The notes under the pieces: model-generated | What the model saw: only the letters and a program-made list of their open reading frames with translations | The model's database searches: none | Told to the model about the DNA's origin: nothing | DNA from: Actinoplanes sp. NBC_00393 | GTDB lineage: Bacteria; Actinomycetota; Actinomycetes; Mycobacteriales; Micromonosporaceae | Length of the DNA stretch: 64,000 nucleotides | NCBI RefSeq assembly: GCF_036053395.1 | Contig: NZ_CP107942.1 | Coordinates: 11,336,001 to 11,400,000, forward strand | Direction: 5' to 3' | Translations under genes and position numbers: made by a program | Part shown: one piece after another, positions 9,392 to 18,247 of the stretch | Numbering within the stretch: position 1 is the stretch's first letter | Layout: the number at the start of each line of letters is the position of its first letter

Positions 9392-10640
9392 GCAGTCGAT
9401 CGTCGACGGCGGCGAGCTGCTCGCCTACGTCGAGGAGACCGCGCGGGTCTCCGGCATCGACAAGCACATCGAGTACGGCACGCGGATCGAGTCGGCGGAC
9501 TGGTCCGGCGCCGACGCGCGATGGCACGTGCGGGCCCGGCGCGACGGCGAGGAGGTCGGCTACGTCGCCCGGTTCGTCGTGTTCGGCAGCGGCTACTACG
9601 ACTACGAGAACCCGTACGACCCCGGGTTCACCGGCCTCGAGGACTTCGCCGGAACCGTCGTGCACCCGCAGTTCTGGCCCGAGCACCTCGATCACCGGGA
9701 CAAGCGCGTGGTCGTCATCGGCTCCGGCGCGACCGCGGTCACCGTCGTGCCGGCCATGGCCGGCGACGCCGCGCACGTGACGATGCTGCAGCGTACGCCC
9801 AGCTACGTGCTCGCCCAGCCACGGTACGACGCGGTCGCGCGCCGCCTCAGCCGGTTCCTTTCGCCGGGTACGGTGCACCGGCTCACCCGGGCCAAGAACA
9901 CCACCGTCCAGTGGGCGCTGGTGCAGGCGTGCCGCCGCTTCCCGGAGCAGATGCGGGCGCTGCTGCGCAAGGGCGCGGTCGCCGAGGTCGGTTCCGCCGA
10001 GATCGTCGACCGGCACTTCCGGCCGCCGTACCGGCCGTGGGAGCAGCGGCTGTGCATCGCACCCGACGGCGACCTCTACCGGGCCATCCGCGCCGGGGAC
10101 GCCTCGGTCGTCACCGGGCACATCGACCGGTTCGTGCCCGAAGGTGTTCGCCTGCAGTCCGGCGAGGTGATCGAGGCGGACCTGGTGGTCACCGCGACCG
10201 GGCTGCGGCTCAAGCTGCTCGGCGGGGTCGCGCTCAGCGTCGACGGCCGCGCGGTGGACGTCGCGCAGGCCTGCGCCTATCACGGGACGATGCTCAGCGG
10301 GCTGCCCAACCTCGCGGTCTGCATCGGCTACATCAACCTGTCGTGGACCGTACGCGCGGACGTGACCGCCCGGTTCATCGCCCGGGTGCTGCGCCGACTA
10401 CTCGACACCGGCAACGACAGCGTGGTGCCGGTCGCGCCGGACGACCTCGGGCCGACCGGGCCGTTCATGGACATGCAGTCCGGCTACCTGGCCCGCGCCG
10501 CTGACCAGATGCCGCGCACCACCCAGCGGTATCCGTGGGCGTTCCGGCAGAACGTCCTGCACGACACCTGGGCCACCAACCGGGCGAGACTCGACGAGGG
10601 TCTGCAGTGGAGCCGCGTACGTCAGGAGGCCCGCGCATGA
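9174..10640 (+). CDS. Flavin-containing monooxygenase / Baeyer-Villiger-type oxygenase (MymA/EthA-like)
   Basis: A 488-residue FAD- and NADPH-dependent monooxygenase. It has the FAD Rossmann motif GAGISG (residues 12-17), the GGTWD motif (43-47), the fingerprint FAGTVVHPQFWP (near 156-167, matching FxGxxxHxxxW[PD]), and a second dinucleotide motif GSGATA (near 183). Such enzymes insert oxygen next to a carbonyl or oxidise S/N atoms. The following dehydrogenase starts inside its stop codon (ATGA), so the two form one operon behind the AraC-type gene. This order parallels the mycobacterial virS/mymA/adhD locus, which points to oxidation of a hydrophobic ketone, aldehyde or envelope-lipid-related compound. 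The substrate is inferred only. Confidence 0.9.
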   Translation: MTESHIDVLIIGAGISGIDVAYRIAERCPELSYTIAEARDRLGGTWDLFRYPGVRSDSDIYTLAFPFRPWTGEQSIVDGGELLAYVEETARVSGIDKHIEYGTRIESADWSGADARWHVRARRDGEEVGYVARFVVFGSGYYDYENPYDPGFTGLEDFAGTVVHPQFWPEHLDHRDKRVVVIGSGATAVTVVPAMAGDAAHVTMLQRTPSYVLAQPRYDAVARRLSRFLSPGTVHRLTRAKNTTVQWALVQACRRFPEQMRALLRKGAVAEVGSAEIVDRHFRPPYRPWEQRLCIAPDGDLYRAIRAGDASVVTGHIDRFVPEGVRLQSGEVIEADLVVTATGLRLKLLGGVALSVDGRAVDVAQACAYHGTMLSGLPNLAVCIGYINLSWTVRADVTARFIARVLRRLLDTGNDSVVPVAPDDLGPTGPFMDMQSGYLARAADQMPRTTQRYPWAFRQNVLHDTWATNRARLDEGLQWSRVRQEARA

Positions 10641-11803
10641 AAGCCGTGATCGTCCACGACGGCGACCTCAAGGTCACCGACCTGCCGCTGCCGGAACCCG
10701 GGCCCGGCCAGGTGCGCCTGCGGGTGACCCGCGCCGGGATCTGCGGCTCCGACCTGCACGTCCGGCACGCCGCCGAGGCCAGCGCGGACGTCGCCGCCGA
10801 GGTCGGCTATCCGGACTTCATGCGGCGCTCGCACAGCGTGGTCATGGGACACGAGTTCACCGGCGTCGTCGACGCCTACGGGCCGGGCTGCCGCAGGAGG
10901 TGGAAGCCGGGCCAGGCGGTCGTCTCGCTGCCGCTCATCAAACACGGCGACGACATCCACATGATCGGCCTGTCCGAGCACGCGGGCGGCGCGTACGCCG
11001 AATTCATGCTGGTCGCGGAGGCCGCGACGATGCCGGTGCCGGCCGGGCTGGATCCCGACCTGGCGGCTCTCACCGAGCCGCTCGCGGTGGCCCACCATGC
11101 GGTACGCCGCGGCGCCGTCGCCAAGGGCGACGTCGCCGTGGTGATCGGCTGCGGGCCGATCGGGCTTGCGATCATCCTGATGCTCAAAGCAGCCGGGGTA
11201 CGCCGGGTCGTGGCCAGCGACTTCACGGAGGCGCGCCGGGAGCTGGCCCGCGCCTGCGGCGCCGATGTGGTCGTCGACCCGGCTGCCGGGTCGCCGTGGG
11301 ACGCGCTGGGGGAGGGCCACGGCCACGTCCGGACGGCGACCGCCCTGTACAGCGCCGGCATCGACGCGCTGAACGCGCTGCAGAAGGTGCCCGGCCTCCC
11401 GTGGTGGTCGGTGATGCGGGCCGGGGAGCGCTTCGGCGCCGGGCCGCGCGGCGCGGTCGTCTTCGAGTGCGTCGGGCTGCCCGGCGTGATCGAGGACATC
11501 GTGACGCACGCGCCGTTCCGGTCCCGCGTCGTGGTGGTCGGCGTCTGCATGGAGCCGGACACGTTCCGCCCGACGATGGCCAGCAACAAGGAGGTCGACC
11601 TGCGGTTCTCGTTCTGCTACGACCCGGCGGAGTTCCGCGAGACGCTGCACATGGTCGCGCGCGGGCGGATCGACCCGCGGCCGCTGCTGACCGGGGTGGT
11701 CGGGCTGGCGGGCGTGGCCGACGCGTTCGACCGGCTCGGCGAGGCCGGCCGGCACGCCAAGATCCTCGTCAATCCGGGAATCGACGGCGATGCAGGGCTT
11801 TGA
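10637..11803 (+). CDS. Zinc-dependent medium-chain alcohol dehydrogenase
   Basis: A 388-residue MDR-superfamily dehydrogenase. The start at 10637 overlaps the monooxygenase stop (ATGA) and follows AGGAGG at the right spacing. Catalytic zinc ligands are seen in GICGSD (Cys36) and GHE (His72, Glu73). The NAD(P)-binding Rossmann motif VIGCGPIGLA lies near residue 170. The four-cysteine structural zinc lobe is absent, as in several polyol dehydrogenase-like members. It most likely interconverts an alcohol and the carbonyl compound handled by the upstream oxygenase. Its last 35 bp overlap the convergent deaminase gene. Confidence 0.9.
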   Translation: MKAVIVHDGDLKVTDLPLPEPGPGQVRLRVTRAGICGSDLHVRHAAEASADVAAEVGYPDFMRRSHSVVMGHEFTGVVDAYGPGCRRRWKPGQAVVSLPLIKHGDDIHMIGLSEHAGGAYAEFMLVAEAATMPVPAGLDPDLAALTEPLAVAHHAVRRGAVAKGDVAVVIGCGPIGLAIILMLKAAGVRRVVASDFTEARRELARACGADVVVDPAAGSPWDALGEGHGHVRTATALYSAGIDALNALQKVPGLPWWSVMRAGERFGAGPRGAVVFECVGLPGVIEDIVTHAPFRSRVVVVGVCMEPDTFRPTMASNKEVDLRFSFCYDPAEFRETLHMVARGRIDPRPLLTGVVGLAGVADAFDRLGEAGRHAKILVNPGIDGDAGL

Positions 11804-12248
11804 CCTCCGGCTCGAACTCCGGGACCGGGCCGTCGACGATCGCGCCGGGGACCACCGCGGTGATCGGCAGTGCAGCGACCGGGCCGGGCGGCACACCCCA
11901 CTCGGCGAGCCAGGTGGTCAACTGGCTGCTGGACACCGCGTAGACGACGCGGCCGAGACCGACCCAGCCGTGGGCGGCGGCGCACATCGGGCAGTGCTCG
12001 CCGGAGGTGTAGACCGTGGCGGCCGCGCGTTCGGCCGTACCCAGATGGTTGGCTGCCCAGCGGGCGATCTCGAACTCGGGGTGCCGGGTCTCATCGCCGT
12101 CCTTGACCCGGTTGCGGTCCTCGAAGAGGACCGTGCCGTCGGCGGAGACCAGCACCGATCCGAACGGCTCGTCGCCGTCGTCGAGCGCCTCGCGGGCCAG
12201 GTCGACGCAGCGGCGCAGGTGCGCCCGGTCGGTCTCGGTGACCGTCAC
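11769..12248 (-). CDS. Zinc-dependent nucleoside/guanine deaminase family protein
   Basis: A 159-residue CDA-fold deaminase that hydrolyses an exocyclic amine of a base or nucleoside. The zinc ligands are His in HPEFEIAR (the usual HAE motif is HPE here, keeping the catalytic Glu) and the two Cys of GEHCPMC. The family usually has PCPMC, so Gly-Glu-His before the first Cys is a variation. The GTG start at 12248 overlaps the stop of the upstream STAS gene by four bases (GTGA), so translation is probably coupled. The 3' end overlaps the convergent alcohol dehydrogenase. Family is clear; the substrate is not. Confidence 0.8.
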   Translation of the reverse strand: MTVTETDRAHLRRCVDLAREALDDGDEPFGSVLVSADGTVLFEDRNRVKDGDETRHPEFEIARWAANHLGTAERAAATVYTSGEHCPMCAAAHGWVGLGRVVYAVSSSQLTTWLAEWGVPPGPVAALPITAVVPGAIVDGPVPEFEPEVKALHRRRFPD

Positions 12249-12592
12249 GGGGCCCCGGTCCCGCCGAAGAGGTGCTCCAGCCCGGCCACGGTGATCACCT
12301 GTTTGACTATGCCATGCGCCCCGACGAGCTGGAAGGCGATGCCGGCGCTCTCGGCGGCCAGGTAACTCTCGATCAGGGCGCTGAGCGCCTCGGAGTCGAT
12401 GAACCGCACCTGATCCAGGTCGACGAGCAGCCGGGCGCACTCGCCGGCGGTGATGACTTCGAGCAGCGCGTCGCGCAGCTCCTCGCGGGAGTCGATGTCG
12501 AACTCGCCGGAGAGGCGCACCCGCGACGTCACCACGCCGTCGTCGTCAGCGCGCGCCGGATCCGCGGCGATGGCGAAGTAATCCTCAAGCAC
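12245..12592 (-). CDS. STAS-domain anti-sigma factor antagonist
   Basis: A 115-residue single STAS domain. It has the beta strand RVRLSGEFDIDS and the switch segment DLDQVRFIDSEALSAL, where the Ser of FIDS corresponds to the residue phosphorylated in SpoIIAA/RsbV-like proteins. Such proteins release sigma factors from anti-sigma kinases. The GTG at 12592 is chosen because the STAS fold starts soon after; an in-frame TTG at 12631 would add 13 residues. No partner kinase lies beside it. It is coupled to the downstream deaminase by a 4-base overlap, an unusual pairing with no obvious functional link. Confidence 0.75.
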   Translation of the reverse strand: MLEDYFAIAADPARADDDGVVTSRVRLSGEFDIDSREELRDALLEVITAGECARLLVDLDQVRFIDSEALSALIESYLAAESAGIAFQLVGAHGIVKQVITVAGLEHLFGGTGAP

Positions 12593-12643
12593 GGGTACTT
12601 GTCTACCAGCAAATATTGTCGGCGCCCGCAACAGGCGTCGGTT

Positions 12644-13447
12644 CTATACCGGCAGTAGCGGCCTCGCCACGGTGCCGATCAGCTCCGAGACGGTGACGAA
12701 ACGGAAGCCGCGGGCCTTCAACCCGGCGAACATGGCGCCGAGCCGGCGCAACGCGACCAGGCGGTGCGCCTTGCCGATGTCGTGGGCCAGCACGATCGAG
12801 CCGGGCCGCACGTTGTCGACGATGTCGCGGACCTGCCCGTCCGGGTCGTCCTCGAAGTGGCGTTCCCGCATCTGATGCGACCAGAGCGCGATGTCGTAGC
12901 CGAAGGCGTTCGCGGCCAGCACGGTGGAACCGCCCAGATGCCCGTACGGCGGGCGCAGCAGCGTCGGCGTGCGGCCGAAGACGCGCTCGATCACCTCGTG
13001 GGTGCGGCCGAGCTCGCGTTCCACCCCGGAGCGGTCGAGCGTCGCCAGGTCGTCGTGGGACCACGAGTGGTTGCCGATCTCGTGGCGGCTCATCCGGTGG
13101 CGTACCAGATCGGCGTGCGCCTGAAGGTTCTCGCCGACCATGAAGAACGTGGCCGGCACCCGGGCCTGGTCCAGGGCGTCCAGCACCATCGGCGTCCACT
13201 GCGGGCCCGGCCCGTCGTCGAAGCTGAACGCCACCACCGGCTCGCTGGTGTCCGCGTAGTAGTGGATCGAGGTCGCGGGGGAGCGCAGCACCTCGGGCGC
13301 GTCGGCGGCGGCCGCGTAGCCGCCGCCGAGCGGCGGCCGGTCCCAGCCGAAGAGGCCGGGCGCCCCGCTCATGCCCATCGCGCCGCAGGCCACACCGCCT
13401 CCCGCCAGCAGCGCCTTGCGCATGACGGCGCGACGATCCAGTCCCAT
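12644..13447 (-). CDS. Exported polysaccharide deacetylase (NodB/CE4 family)
   Basis: A 267-residue metal-dependent deacetylase. An N-terminal RR-containing, Ala/Gly-rich segment (residues 1-25) looks like a Tat or Sec export signal. CE4 motifs are all present: SFDDGP (75-80), HSWSH (127-131, metal-binding His pair), RPPYG (165-169) and the AHD motif (221-223). It would remove acetyl groups from peptidoglycan, chitin-type oligomers or another cell-surface polysaccharide. It lies between the STAS/deaminase pair and the acyltransferase gene on the same strand, but the gaps are large enough for separate transcription. Function at domain level is firm; the polymer is unknown. Confidence 0.88.
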   Translation of the reverse strand: MGLDRRAVMRKALLAGGGVACGAMGMSGAPGLFGWDRPPLGGGYAAAADAPEVLRSPATSIHYYADTSEPVVAFSFDDGPGPQWTPMVLDALDQARVPATFFMVGENLQAHADLVRHRMSRHEIGNHSWSHDDLATLDRSGVERELGRTHEVIERVFGRTPTLLRPPYGHLGGSTVLAANAFGYDIALWSHQMRERHFEDDPDGQVRDIVDNVRPGSIVLAHDIGKAHRLVALRRLGAMFAGLKARGFRFVTVSELIGTVARPLLPV

Positions 13448-13549
13448 CCCACGTCCCCCGGTTGCGGCCTCAGAGCGCCGCTCACCGCGGCACCCTGCTC
13501 ATCGGCCGCGCGCTGCCGTCACCTGGGGGACGTGGCGGGTGCATTTGGG

Positions 13550-14794
13550 TTAGGTACGGACCAGATGTTCCTGCGGCGGCGCCGGCGTGGGCCGCGACGA
13601 CGACGGCGGCTGCTGCGGGACGGTGGCCTCGGTGCGATCCGAGTCCGGTGTCGGCGGCGCCAGCTTGGCCTTCAGGATCCGGGCCAGCGGCTTCTCCACC
13701 ACCTTGTGCAGCAGGTAGGAGGCGATCAGCATGATCGCCACCACGATGCCCAGCACCAGCCAGCGCGGGCGCATGTCCTTCAGTTGGTAGATCAGCACCC
13801 AGCCGATCTTCTCGTGCAGCAGGTACAGCGGGTAGGTGAGCAGCCCGGCGGTGGTCAGCCAGCGCCAGTTGATCCGCTTGAACCAGCCCAGCGCGACACC
13901 GGCCATCAGCAGGTAGAACAGGGTGATCAGCGCGACGCCGACGCCCGAGCGGATCGGCTGGGGCAGCGTCTTGCTGACCCGCGCGACCATCTCGTACGTG
14001 TTGTGCTGGGCGATCAGCCAGGAGAAGCCGACCAGACCCCAGAACTTCAGGTCCGAGCCGAACTTGTGGATCAGGAAGAACGCGATGCCGCCGACGAAGA
14101 ACGGCGCGTAGTCCGGCATGAAGATCGTGGTGAGGATCGGCATCTTCGCCCCGACCGAGTACACCGAGATGATCAGCCAGGCGTACCCGAAGACCATCAC
14201 CCGGCGGGCGGTCAGACCCCACCACACCATGAACGCGAACAGCAGGTAGAACCGCGCCTCGGCCCAGAGCGTCCAGTAGACGCCGTCCACGTGCGGCGCG
14301 CCCAGCGGCTGATGCACCATGGTCAGGTTGACCAGGACGTCGCTCCAGTTGGCCTGCAGCGACCGGGGCGCCGACCAGATCGTGGTGACCACGGCGGTGA
14401 TCAGCACGGCCGCCCAGTACGCCGGGAACAGCCGCACGATCCGCGACCGGCCGAACGCGCCGGTGCTGCGCCCCCACGCGCTCATGCAGATGACGAAGCC
14501 GCTGATCAGGAAGAACAGCTCGACGCCGAGCCAGCCGTAGGAGGTCAGCCCGCTGAGCTCGGGGAAGGCGTACGTCGCTGACGGCACGCCCCACGCGTCC
14601 TTGACGCCGGTGAAGGCGGTGTAGTGGTACAGCACCACCACGAGCGCGGCGATCAGGCGCAGACCGTCCAGGAAGGCCATCCGGCTCCCGGTCTGCGGAC
14701 GGGGGATCCGCACCGTCGTCTCGCCGGGCGGCTTATTGATCGGCATGGCGGGAGAGAATACAGAGCCCGTGCGCGGGGCGGCGTCCTGCGTCAT
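13550..14794 (-). CDS. Integral membrane acyltransferase (acyltransferase 3 / OafA family)
   Basis: A 414-residue polytopic protein with about ten hydrophobic helices. It opens with the family signature FLDGLRLIAALVVVLYHY, where the Arg and His are typical of acyltransferase 3 proteins, followed by ELFFLISGFVI. These enzymes transfer acetyl or other acyl groups to extracytoplasmic sugars, lipids or antibiotics. The C-terminal 40 residues are a charged Pro/Ser-rich tail. The ATG at 14794 has AGGA just upstream; an in-frame ATG at 14746 is possible. Its neighbour upstream in the genome is an O-antigen-unrelated CBM protein, so the acceptor cannot be inferred. Confidence 0.88.
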   Translation of the reverse strand: MTQDAAPRTGSVFSPAMPINKPPGETTVRIPRPQTGSRMAFLDGLRLIAALVVVLYHYTAFTGVKDAWGVPSATYAFPELSGLTSYGWLGVELFFLISGFVICMSAWGRSTGAFGRSRIVRLFPAYWAAVLITAVVTTIWSAPRSLQANWSDVLVNLTMVHQPLGAPHVDGVYWTLWAEARFYLLFAFMVWWGLTARRVMVFGYAWLIISVYSVGAKMPILTTIFMPDYAPFFVGGIAFFLIHKFGSDLKFWGLVGFSWLIAQHNTYEMVARVSKTLPQPIRSGVGVALITLFYLLMAGVALGWFKRINWRWLTTAGLLTYPLYLLHEKIGWVLIYQLKDMRPRWLVLGIVVAIMLIASYLLHKVVEKPLARILKAKLAPPTPDSDRTEATVPQQPPSSSRPTPAPPQEHLVRT

Positions 14795-15139
14795 GGTCCT
14801 GTGATGTGTCCGTTTGTGGGGGACGGTGCAGAGGGGTCCGTGCAGCCGCTACTTGGTCGAAAACCGACATCGGCGCACATTACCACCGTCCCCGGCTGCC
14901 ACGGTGATCCACAAGGTCGGGCGCGGGGTGAGGGCCGTCACGGCCGCCGCGGGATTGTTCGGCGGCGCCGGCCGGTTGACAACAAGTGCCGGTGTGGCCA
15001 GTGTCCCAGGGCCTCACCCATTGCCTTCGCGGAATACCGTTCGGCTGGAGCCGCGTCGCGCCACTCGCCGTTAGGCGACCCGCACACCGGCTCGGGGCAG
15101 CCCGGCGCCATCGGCGCCGGGCTGCTGTCGTTCCCGGCC
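14795..15139. other. Intergenic region, no gene seen
   Basis: This 345-base gap lies between the acyltransferase start and the end of the CBM2 protein gene. It should contain the acyltransferase promoter in its left part and holds a hairpin near its right end. Reading frames present here lack a ribosome-binding site and any recognisable domain, so none is called. Confidence 0.6.
15097..15125 (-). terminator. Hairpin downstream of the CBM2 protein gene
   Basis: A 13 bp perfect stem (15097-15109 and 15113-15125) with a 3-base loop lies 14 bases past the end of the CBM2 gene. No T-run follows, as is common for actinobacterial terminators. Confidence 0.65.
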
Positions 15140-16240
15140 TCAGCCGGCGGCGCAGGGCACGCCGTTCAGGGTGAACGCGGTCGGCGCCGGGGCGGCGGTC
15201 GTCCACGTGCCGAGCAGGCCGGCGGTGCGGACGGCGCCCGGTGCGAGCGAGCCGTTCCAGTGCGCGTTGCGCAGGGTGACCGCGGGCCCGTCCTGGGCGT
15301 ACGTGGCGTTCCAAGCCGAGGTGATCTTCTGGTCGCCGTCGAAGGTGAAGCCGAGGGTCCACCCGTCCAGCGGGACCTTCCCGGTGTTGGTGATCGTCAG
15401 CGCCGCCACGAACCCGCGATCCCACTGGGAGGTGTTCTCGTAGGTCACCCGGCAGGCCGGCGGGGGCGGCGGCGGGCTGCTCGACGGCGGAGGGCTCGTC
15501 GGGCCCGTCGAGTTGACGGTCACCGTGTTCGAGGCGATCGACACGTTGCCGGCGGCGTCGCGGGCCCGGACGTAGAAGACGTTGCGGGTGGCGGTCAGCG
15601 CCGCGGTGTACGACGTGCCGCTCACCGTGGCGACCAGGCGCGAGCTGAACCAGCCGTCGTACCAGTACACGTTGTAGCCGGTCACGGCAGTGTTGTCGGT
15701 CGACGGCGACCAGCTGAGCGACGCCTCGGTCGCAGACTCGCCGGTGACGGTGAGCCCGGCCGGCGCCTGCGGCGGGACGGTGTCGGCGCCGCTGTCGGAG
15801 AGCGGGGTCACCACGGTCACCGGTGCGGACGAGAGCGAACTCTGCCCGCTGCTGTCGGTCGCGTGCACCCGGAAGGTGTACTGGGCCGCCGCCCGCAGCC
15901 CGGTCAGGGTGAACGTGGTCCCGCTGCCGGCCGGGGTGGCCCGGTAGATGTCGTCGAAGGCCTCGTTCCAGGTGATGTCGTAGCCGGTGACCGGGCAGCA
16001 GCCGGGCTGCGACGCCGTCCAGGTGAAGGTCACGGAGTTGGCCCGGACCGTGGTCGCGGTGAATCCGGTGGGCGCCGACGGGCGCTGCGCCGACGCGGAC
16101 GGCGCGGGTGTGCTCGGCGCCGGCGCGGTGCTGCCGTGCGCATCGGTGACGGCGAGCAGACCGGCCAGGGTCAGGGCGGCCGCGCCGGTGACGACCGCCA
16201 GCAACCGTCTGCCGGGCGTTGCGGAAGGTGAAGTGGGCAT
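15140..16240 (-). CDS. Secreted FN3-FN3-CBM2 carbohydrate-binding protein without catalytic domain
   Basis: A 366-residue exported protein. It has a signal peptide (RRLLAVVTGAAALTLAGLLA), a Ser/Pro spacer, two fibronectin type III modules (about residues 50-140 and 155-240), a Pro-rich linker, and a C-terminal cellulose-binding module of family 2. The CBM2 has the expected paired Cys (CRVTYENTSQWDRGF and GVPCAAG) and surface Trp residues. No glycosidase, LPMO or esterase domain is present, so it probably binds cellulose or chitin as an accessory or surface protein. The ATG at 16240 has GGGGG immediately upstream, closer than usual; a TTG five codons earlier is an alternative. Confidence 0.85.
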   Translation of the reverse strand: MPTSPSATPGRRLLAVVTGAAALTLAGLLAVTDAHGSTAPAPSTPAPSASAQRPSAPTGFTATTVRANSVTFTWTASQPGCCPVTGYDITWNEAFDDIYRATPAGSGTTFTLTGLRAAAQYTFRVHATDSSGQSSLSSAPVTVVTPLSDSGADTVPPQAPAGLTVTGESATEASLSWSPSTDNTAVTGYNVYWYDGWFSSRLVATVSGTSYTAALTATRNVFYVRARDAAGNVSIASNTVTVNSTGPTSPPPSSSPPPPPPACRVTYENTSQWDRGFVAALTITNTGKVPLDGWTLGFTFDGDQKITSAWNATYAQDGPAVTLRNAHWNGSLAPGAVRTAGLLGTWTTAAPAPTAFTLNGVPCAAG

Positions 16241-16271
16241 GCCCCCAGCGTTCAAAAAGCATTCACTGCGG

Positions 16272-17222
16272 TCAATTGATTCCCACGGACAGTGAGGCGC
16301 CGGTCAGCTCCTCCGAGATCTCCCAGACGCGGCGGGCGTCGTCGTGGCTGCGAAGCCGGGAGTAGATCTCCTGCTCAGCCGGGGCGCCGGACAGATGCCC
16401 GAGCCCGCTGGGACCGTAGAGGCGGCCGCCCCGGGCATCCGGCGAGGTGGCGGCGAGCAGGGCCGGCAGCAGGGCCGTCTCGACCGTACCGAGCAGGATG
16501 CCCAGCCGGGACAGCACGCGGATGAGACGGACGCCGGCGGTGTCCTTCGCCCGGCCCACTTCGGGCCGCGCGGCCAGCAGATTCGTCGGAGCGACACCGG
16601 GATGCGCGAGGTTGCTGGTGATGCCCCAGCCACCGGCTCGGCTACGCCGATCCAGTTCCAGACCGAAAAGACCAAAAGCGATCTTCGATTGACTGTACGC
16701 GCGACGCCCGCTGTACGACCTTTCCCAGTTCAGGTCGTCCCAGTTGATGGCGTTCTCGTTGGCGGCGACGCTGATCTGCGACGTCACCCGCGCCCGTCCC
16801 GCTCGCAGCAGCGGCAGCAGCTCGGCGACCAGGGCGAAGTGTCCCAGGTGGTTGCTGCCGAACTGCAGCTCGAACCCGTCCGCGGTCCTCTGCCGGTCCG
16901 GCGGGGTCATCACCCCGGCGTTGTTGATCAGGATGTGGATCGGCCGGTTCTCCGCGCGCAGGGTCGCACCGAGCGCGGCGACCGAGGCCAGCGACGACAG
17001 GTCGAGGTGCCGCAGCGACAGCGTGGCCCCCGGATGCTGCTGCTTGATCCGCGCGATCGCCGCCTCGCCCTTGCGCTGGTTGCGGACGGGCATGACGACC
17101 TCGGCGCCGGCCGCGGCGAGACGGCCCGCCAGGCCCAGCCCGACCCCGTCGCTGGCTCCGGTGACGACGGCGATCTTCCCCGACAGATCGGGCACGGTGA
17201 TGTCCGGTCGGCTGCGTGCCAT
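16272..17222 (-). CDS. Short-chain dehydrogenase/reductase (retinol-dehydrogenase-like)
   Basis: A 316-residue SDR oxidoreductase. Cofactor motif TGASDGVG sits near the N-terminus, NNAG is in the central strand, the catalytic Ser lies in SQISVAA and the active-site YSQSK supplies Tyr and Lys. An Arg-rich segment after the first Rossmann strand (PVRNQRKGE) suggests NADP(H). The start at 17222 is preceded by GAGGGA. It is divergently transcribed from the XRE/MmyB regulator, and the shared intergenic region has a repeated 18 bp element. This genomic pairing, common in actinobacteria, indicates local control. The natural substrate is not known. Confidence 0.88.
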   Translation of the reverse strand: MARSRPDITVPDLSGKIAVVTGASDGVGLGLAGRLAAAGAEVVMPVRNQRKGEAAIARIKQQHPGATLSLRHLDLSSLASVAALGATLRAENRPIHILINNAGVMTPPDRQRTADGFELQFGSNHLGHFALVAELLPLLRAGRARVTSQISVAANENAINWDDLNWERSYSGRRAYSQSKIAFGLFGLELDRRSRAGGWGITSNLAHPGVAPTNLLAARPEVGRAKDTAGVRLIRVLSRLGILLGTVETALLPALLAATSPDARGGRLYGPSGLGHLSGAPAEQEIYSRLRSHDDARRVWEISEELTGASLSVGIN

Positions 17223-17293
17223 GGCGTGGTCCCTCGTTTCGCTCGGTGGTGACTCCAGCGTGCGTTCCGTCCGCGAGGGCATCCACGGCCTCT

Positions 17294-17344
17294 CGATCCC
17301 AGGCTGCGACCGTAGAGGGGGATCGACGATCCGAGGCTACGAAC
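17294..17344. promoter_or_regulatory. Direct-repeat operator candidate between SDR and XRE regulator genes
   Basis: Two 18-base direct repeats, 17294-17311 and 17327-17344, match at 15 positions and share the pattern CGATCC-n-AGGCT-n-CGA-n-C. They start 33 bp apart, close to three helical turns, so one protein could bind both copies on one face. They occupy the 164 bp region between the divergent genes and are the likely binding sites of the adjacent MmyB-type regulator. Confidence 0.65.
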
Positions 17345-17386
17345 CGGCGCCGGTGATAGAACGAAGCAGACCCGGGAGGAAACCAG

Positions 17387-18247
17387 ATGATCGATCGAGC
17401 GGGGCTCGCCGAGTTCCTGCGCCGCCGGCGGGAGTCGCTCCAGCCGGAGGACGTCGGCCTCCCGCGCGGGCAGCGGCGCCGAACCTCGGGCCTGCGCCGC
17501 GAAGAGGTCGCCACGCTCTGCTTCATCTCCGCCGACTACTACAGCCGGCTGGAACGCGAACGCGGATCGCACCCCTCCGAGCAGATGATCGCCTCGATCG
17601 CACAGGGCCTGCACCTGTCCCTCGACGAACGCGACCACCTGTTCCGCCTCGCCGGCCACCACCCGCCGTCGCGCGGCTCGACCAGCGAACACATCAGCCC
17701 CGGCCTGCTGCGCATCCTCGACCGGCTCGCGGACACCCCCGCCGAGGTCGTCACCGAGCTCGGCGAGACGCTGCGCCAGACCCCGCTGGGTGTCGCCCTG
17801 ACCGGCGACCTCACCCGGCACACCGGCCCGGCCCGCAGCATCGGCTACCGCTGGTTCACCGACCCGGCCACCCGAGCCCAGTACCACCCGGACGACCACG
17901 CCCTGCACTCCCGCGTCTTCGCCTCCGGCCTGCGCGAGACCGTTACGCGCCGCGGCCCCGACTCGTGGGCGGCCCACCTGCAACAGCTGCTGTACGCCCG
18001 CAGCGAGGAGTTCCGCCGGGTCTGGGACGACCATGAGATCGGCGTCCGCTTCAACGAGACCAAACGCTTCCTCCACCCGGCGCTCGGCCTGCTGGAGCTG
18101 ACCTGCCAGACCCTGCTCGACCCGGCCCAGTCCCACGCGCTCCTCGTCTACACCGCCGTCCCCGGCACCGAGAGCCACGAGAAGCTCCAGCTCCTCTCGG
18201 TCCTCGGCCCTCAGCCGGTCACCCTCGACGGTGCCGCCGGCGTGTAG
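17387..18247 (+). CDS. XRE-family transcriptional regulator with MmyB-type ligand-binding domain
   Basis: A 286-residue regulator with strong ribosome-binding site GGGAGG. An N-terminal XRE helix-turn-helix (about residues 8-80, with RTSGLRREEVATLCFIS and YYSRLERERG) is followed by the MmyB-like PAS-related domain (about 100-270, with GYRWFTDPATRAQYHPDD and RFNETKRFLHPALGLLEL). In structurally studied relatives that domain binds a fatty-acid-like molecule. It is divergent from the SDR gene, which it probably controls through the repeated element between them. Its 3' end overlaps the small convergent membrane protein gene by 37 bp. Confidence 0.92.
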   Translation: MIDRAGLAEFLRRRRESLQPEDVGLPRGQRRRTSGLRREEVATLCFISADYYSRLERERGSHPSEQMIASIAQGLHLSLDERDHLFRLAGHHPPSRGSTSEHISPGLLRILDRLADTPAEVVTELGETLRQTPLGVALTGDLTRHTGPARSIGYRWFTDPATRAQYHPDDHALHSRVFASGLRETVTRRGPDSWAAHLQQLLYARSEEFRRVWDDHEIGVRFNETKRFLHPALGLLELTCQTLLDPAQSHALLVYTAVPGTESHEKLQLLSVLGPQPVTLDGAAGV

